DNA of 32,883 bases, taken from positions 1-32,883 of the forward strand of contig JAQMWT010000579.1 of NCBI GenBank assembly GCA_029834535.1, written 5' to 3'. The DNA comes from Chrysophaeum taylorii (Eukaryota; Sar; Pelagophyceae; Pelagomonadales; Pelagomonadaceae). Shown here one piece after another: positions 28,406 through 32,883 of the stretch (positions within the stretch are counted from its first letter, which is position 1; every line of letters begins with the position of its first letter). Under the pieces are notes generated by a model that saw only the letters and a program-made list of their open reading frames with translations, was not told the origin of the DNA and made no database searches. Position numbers and translations under genes: made by a program.

Positions 28406-31400
28406 GTCAATGATCGCTTGTTCAGCGGTTCGGGACTTCGGCGGTTCGTGCGTCTGGGGGGCTTGCAGGCGCGGCTTGATTGACGACGTTCGAAGTGCTT
28501 GGCCGTCGGTTTCTCCGGGGTCTGGAGTTGGATAACTGGTGACCGAGACCGTGAAGGAGGCCGTGCCCTCGTGCTCGCTTGCGTGTGAGTTTCCAGGGTC
28601 GGCGCTTGGCCACGGGGTTGTCACCTGAACTTCTTCTTGGCAGCGGACGATTTCCCCCCGTGCGAGCTCTTGACCTGGGAGGATCGACATCGGTGTTTCG
28701 TCCCTCGACGACATGGCCACCGCGGCCGCAGTCGGGTCGGAGTGGTCATGTGTCGAGCAGGTTCCGGCGACGACGCCGAGGTGCTCTACGCTCGGCGCAG
28801 TGGCGACGAAGGCTTCTCCGGGCTTCAGCGCTTGGCTCAGTTTGACAGGGATGTTGTGGGTTCGACCGGGGTCGACACGCTGGGAACCGGTTGCGAACGC
28901 TCGGATCTCGGGCGCGGACGGTTTCGGGTCGTTGCTCGGCATAGATGGGTCCTCGGCCAAGGTGATGGCGGCCGACGCCCGCCGAGGAGGCGGCGAGAGG
29001 AGATCCTCTGCCGTGAGGAGGGGTGGAAGAGCTCTCTCGCCACCTTGACTCCGACTCTGCGCCAGCGCTTGCCCCCGGAACCCGCAAATTGGTGCTACGA
29101 CGGGGTGTGCTTCATAGGCTGCCCGATAGAGGATTGCGGGTGACCGAACAATCTCCCCCGCGTACGGTAGCTTCATCATTCGGAAAACTGTTTGGGTTCG
29201 CAAAAAAGAAATTCGGTCTCGGGGGTAATCGACAACAGCGCCCAAGGCTCGAATATCGCGGGCTCCCAGCAAAAACTGTTTATTGGTGTGTGCCACGATG
29301 GCGACGACCGGCACAGCCATTTCGTCCGAGACGGATATTCGCAGGGCGATCCACTCCGAAATCGAGGACGTGTTCTTTCCCGATCCGAAGAGCGTGCGCT
29401 CGAAAGGCAGTTTGCCGCTGTCCAGTAACATGCCTCGCTTCCTCATTAGGCGCGCGAGGTCGTGACAGATGTAGGTGACGTCGGCCATTCCGTCCACCCC
29501 AATTACCGTGGCATACGATGATTTGCCCGTTTTGTCGAATATATGGATGGGCATGAACGTTAGACTGCCGGCTTCCAAACAGTTGAGGACGCGCAGGTCT
29601 CTGTCGATCGTTTCGGCGTTGATGGAGGCGAACGATGAGTGCATGCACATCGCTTCGTCCTCTGTCCCTGCCATCGGCATCGATACGTGCGCGCGTCCCG
29701 TGACGAGACGGCGGGCTCTCGACCACCAGTTCTGTCGGTGCGTTCGCGGGTCGGCGGGAAGCTCATGGATTCTCCGCTGCAACTGCCGGCCTCTTTCTTC
29801 GCGCTCTCGAGTCCGGGATTTGGTGCGCTCTGGGCTCTTTTTGTTCCAGAGTTTCTGGACTCTCGTCCATATCCCCAACACTCGGCGCGGACGTCTCACT
29901 CTATCGCTTCTTAGCCGCATGCGGGGTGTTTCCGAGCCGGGAACTTCCTCGAGGCTTGTCGTTTCTCGAGCTCCGCGCGAGGGATCCCTGTCTGTTTCGG
30001 CTGCCTCGTCCGATCCTTCCGGTTCCGGCGTAATCGGTTCCCTAGCGGGTTCCTCAACTGGTGGCGACTCGCTGCTTCCGCTGCCAATATCGCGGCCGTG
30101 TCCGCGGCGGGTACCCCCTTGGGGAGAGTGCGGCGTCGCCCTCGACGTTGAATCGGGGATGATATCGTTGTCGGTTGTGCTGCCGGCGGCGTCCCGGTCG
30201 TTCCGGTCGGGCGCGTAGCCGACCGCCTCCGCGGGGTTTTGTCGGCGCGGGTTCGCAAAAGCTTGGAGAAGGGCATCTCTTATTGTTGTAGCGGTTTCGG
30301 GTCCGTGCGGATGACTGAATAGGGCCTGGAACAATTCTCCGGGTTGACTTTCGCGTTCGTCCGAACTTTCGCTGTCCGATTCGGTGTCATCGTCAATGAG
30401 GTCGGGGAGTTCGTCATCGGCGTGCGAATTTGCCTCCGGTGATCCCGTTCGGTTCGCGTCGGGGTTGGAGTCGTCGTCGCGGACACCATCACTGTCGGAG
30501 TCGCCCGGGTGCTCATCGGTTGCGTCCGTGCCCGAGTCGGAGTCGTCGTCGCTGTCGGACACGTTCTCGACGAGGTCGGAGACGTCCGTGTCCGACTCGT
30601 GCGGGACGTGCGTGGTGGCGCCGCTGATTCGACTGGCAACATCCTCTTGGGCGTGCGAACTCGAAGTTTCGGAGGTGTCGCTGGCGACCGAGGATGTTGC
30701 GTCCGACTCGTGCAGTCTCCGCTCGAGGTCGGCGACGTTTCGGAGGCTCGACTCAACCAGAAGCGATAGCGCGTTCTCCCCGGGATCTGGCTGATCGGCG
30801 TCGGGCATCTGGGGGGTGAGCGAGCGCGAGTCGACCGTTCGCTCCGCATCGACGTCCGCTTCGGGGGGGCCGGCATTTTCCTCGTGCAAGAGCGGGGCTC
30901 CTAGCGAGGTGAGCTTTGCCTGTGCTATTGCGATCTCTGCTTGCATTTTGTCGAGCTCGTCCTCCGGGACCACGTCGAGAGCGGTCGGGGAGGCGAACGT
31001 CGAGTCGGCCGGTGCGGTCATCACGCTCGGCTTCGGCGGCGGTTCGCTCGGTGGTGTCACTGGGGCCACGGAGACCGGCCGCAGTGCTCCAAAAGACTTT
31101 CCGTCGGTGCTGCTGGCCGACCCGAGGGGCGTGGCGTCGGTGATGGAGCATCCGGCGGCTCCGTCCCTCGATCGAGGCCCAAAGAAAGACCCCGCGTAAT
31201 CCAGCGAGGATTGCGTACTCGAGCTCGAGGAGTTTCGCGCTGCGAGCATGCGCTCGACGATCGCTTCGACCTGGTTGACCTGCACGGTGCCAGCACCCGG
31301 CGAGGCGGTGGCGTTCGCATTCGCGGGCGGTCGTCGGTCGCCGTTGGGTCGTGCTGCTTTCTGTTCTCTCTTCCAGGCTCCGTAAGGGATGGGTTCTTGT

Positions 31401-31756
31401 CCTTGCCGTCGCCGCGCTTTCATTGCTTGCTTATACGCGTTCGGGCGCGGGCATCGGAGGGAACCATCCGCGTTTCGCGTATGGTCGATCTTGTAGTTTC
31501 CGCAGTCGCACATCTTCTTCATCCATGCGTCCTTGTTTCGCATACTGGGCCTCGGATCGTCGTCTACCTCTGGCTCCTCCTGTTGCGTCGCGTATGCGCC
31601 GTTTTTTTTGCGGTCGCGCGGGTCGCGTGGCGGCGGGCCGGTGGTCTTACCGGGGCGCGCCTTCTGCCACGCGTTGAACTGGATCTCGTGCCGGAGGATC
31701 AGGCTTTGTACCTCAGCGAAGGTGTTGTACTGACTAGGCTGATCGCATCGCGCCAT
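27566..31756 (-). CDS. Gag C-terminus, acidic linker, protease and methyltransferase polyprotein
   Basis: The longest open frame in the window; the useful part runs to residue 1397, after which the frame is lost and it continues as non-homologous sequence to 27323. Domains: gag-like end at residues 1-40 (YNTFAEVQSLILRHEIQFNA); Cys/His motif near 90-115; linker with long Asp/Glu/Ser runs at about 370-490; Arg/Lys-rich part; protease at about 720-870; a divergent segment; methyltransferase at about 1118-1397. It overlaps the preceding gag frame (31699-32844) by 58 bp in the -1 frame, so it is probably expressed as a fusion. The ATG at 31756 is unlikely to be a true start. Confidence 0.8.
29150..29595 (-). 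other. Retropepsin-like protease domain, atypical active site
   Basis: Positions relative to the ORF beginning at 31756. SSYATVIGVDGMADVTYI is where retropepsins have a hydrophobic-hydrophobic-D-(S/T)-G-A motif; here Asp755 is followed by Gly-Met. About 100 residues later, QFLLGARDIRALGAVVDYP matches the second conserved block (ILG-x-D-xL...). Fold assignment is good, but the active site lacks the usual Ser/Thr-Gly. It should process the polyprotein if active. A damaged copy is equally possible. Confidence 0.6.
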
Positions 31757-32844
31757 ATGAATCTTTGCTGCAGCTTCGTCGATGCCAGTCCGGCGATCAT
31801 TTGGTGAATCATCTCGATGCTATCCATCGACGTGCCCGTCAACGCTGTATAGGCCGCAGCCTCCTTCTGCAGCGACTTGAGGTACCAGGACCCTCCTTCT
31901 TCGGCGTGGTGGCCTGCGTGATGGCCTGCGACCTTGGTCCGGCTTCCTCGGTCGCTGCGCGGAGGCTCGGCAGGCTTGGCGGAGCTGCTGGAGGATCCGC
32001 TGGACGTGGAGAGGTTCATGTCGCGAAGCTGTCGGATCTGTTCCTTGTACGGCGTTTGGCTGTCGGCGTGGAATTGCAGATAGAACGACTCGGGGTGGCC
32101 GAACGAGGTACACAGTGCCTCGGCCGCCATTCGCCCTTCCTCCAACGTCGGTAGCACGGCCTGTCGCACGTCGTCCGCGAGGCCAAACGACAGCGAGCTA
32201 ATAGAATAGTGGTCCTTCGACAACTCTCCGACGATGAGGGCGGCCTCGTGATCGAACTGCCGCTGGTCTTTGCCCTCGATGTCCAGCTTGATCATCTCCA
32301 GCTTGAGACGTCGGTGCCTCGGGGCAGCCGCGTCCTCGTATCTTCGGGAAGCCAGGGCGGCGGATGGCCCTTGGCCCGTTGCGGCCCTCACCAGTGCGGC
32401 GACGATCCTGTCGGCTTCCGTGGGTTCCTTCTTCTTCCTCGTGGGCTCGCGGACGATTCGCTTGCTCCGCGCGTCGGACCGGCGGTTCGCTGCTCGGCGG
32501 CTCGGAGTCGGATTCGTCGAGGTTCGATCCGCGAGGCGATTCGGGTCGCGGTGGTCGCGCTCGCTGCTCTCGACGCGTCTTGAGCGAGCGCACTCCTCCC
32601 GGAGATCTGGATTTCGTTCGCTGCGGCTTCGCGAGCGTGCTCCGCGTCCTCGCGGGCGCGTCGGAGCTCGTTCTGAAGGGCTTCCTCCTCCCGGTTCGCG
32701 GTTTCGAGTCGAGCCGTCGTCGCCTCTTCGATCTGCGCCGCGATTTCTTGAGCCGATCGCGCCCTCCTCGCGCTCTGCGCTTGCTTTGACTCTCCTCATC
32801 TTGTATTCGGATCCGCTCTTGCAGCAGGCTTCGCACTTCTTCAT
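31699..32844 (-). pseudogene. gag: Gag N-terminal and capsid region, element 2
   Basis: Frame of 381 codons, continuing out of the window. Residues from about 130 on look authentic: EADRIVAALVRAATGQGP, RRLKLEMIKLDIEGKD, EEGRMAAEALCTSFGHPESF and EMIHQMIAGLASTKLQQRF. The first part is Arg-rich and less convincing. In an overlapping frame at about 32750-32600 a coiled-coil-like stretch is visible (EIAAQIEEATTARLETANRE, EALQNELRRAREDAEHAREA), so a further indel is likely there. The frame ends at TGA 31699, while the homologous gag end continues in the -1 frame. Its role would be the structural protein of the particle. Confidence 0.6.
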
Positions 32845-32883
32845 CTTGCCGGTTGCGCTGCTGCAGCTGGTCTTGGAGCAACG

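Larger units (their letters stand above)
23345..32883 (-). mobile_element. Ty3/Gypsy element 2 carrying a cytosine methyltransferase
   Basis: Minus-strand LTR retrotransposon, entering from beyond 32883 (no 5' LTR visible) and running to its 3' LTR at about 23406. Order: gag, Cys/His motif, acidic linker, protease, C5-methyltransferase-like domain, linker, reverse transcriptase, RNase H, integrase, conserved C-terminal domain. RT before integrase gives the Ty3/Gypsy type. Breaks relative to element 1 or within domains: a -1 frame change in gag near 31756, an extra C at 27566-27571, TAG at 27022-27024, a frameshift near 26053, TAA at 25983-25985, TAA at 25220-25222 and a frameshift near 24392. 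It looks defective unless some of these are recoded. Confidence 0.92.

Overview
The window is eukaryotic repeat-rich DNA made almost entirely of nested, decayed transposable elements. Ty3/Gypsy-type pol genes, Helitron proteins, short elements with target-site duplications and microsatellites are all eukaryotic signatures, and I see no bacterial operon structure, ribosome-binding sites or convincing host housekeeping gene. The lineage (alga, other protist or fungus) cannot be fixed from the sequence alone.

Layout. (1) 46-4053, minus strand: frameshifted ORFs for an unknown Ser/Thr/Pro-rich protein with a coiled coil; part of it recurs inverted at 21732-22484. (2) 4060-about 9400, plus strand: Ty3 element 1, truncated at its 5' end, with pol (reverse transcriptase, RNase H, integrase) and a 3' polypurine tract. 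Its integrase gene is split by one Helitron unit at 7592-8657. (3) About 9400-11221: LTR remnant, sequence without genes, and one repeat-containing ORF of unknown function. (4) 11222-17442: six head-to-tail units of about 1.0-1.1 kb. Each carries on the minus strand the C-terminal end of a Helitron PIF1-type helicase joined directly to the element's 5' terminus. (5) 17461-17784: a short retroposed element ending in (GTTA)n with an 11-bp target-site duplication. (6) 17856-19653: broken minus-strand ORFs of unknown origin. (7) 19700-21275, minus: the N-terminal half of a Helitron Rep-helicase, broken by a 49-bp tandem duplication. (8) 22944-23344: a second, longer and inverted copy of the short element with a 13-bp duplication, inserted in the LTR of element 2. 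(9) 23345-32883, minus: Ty3 element 2, with gag, acidic linker, protease, a C5-cytosine DNA methyltransferase-like domain, a linker, reverse transcriptase, RNase H, integrase and a conserved C-terminal domain. Its 5' LTR lies beyond the window.

The most notable content is the cytosine methyltransferase between protease and reverse transcriptase of element 2. The truncated element 1 begins inside the same domain's last motif, so the methyltransferase was probably already present in the common ancestor of the two diverged copies. Retrotransposon-borne C5 methyltransferases have been reported from dinoflagellates and charophytes, so the principle is known; this family and arrangement may not be. 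The second point of interest is the Helitron material: a precise insertion that defines the unit's ends, plus a tandem array that looks like a rolling-circle product. Every pol copy here carries frameshifts or stops, so both elements look inactive, although recoding at some of the breaks cannot be excluded by eye.
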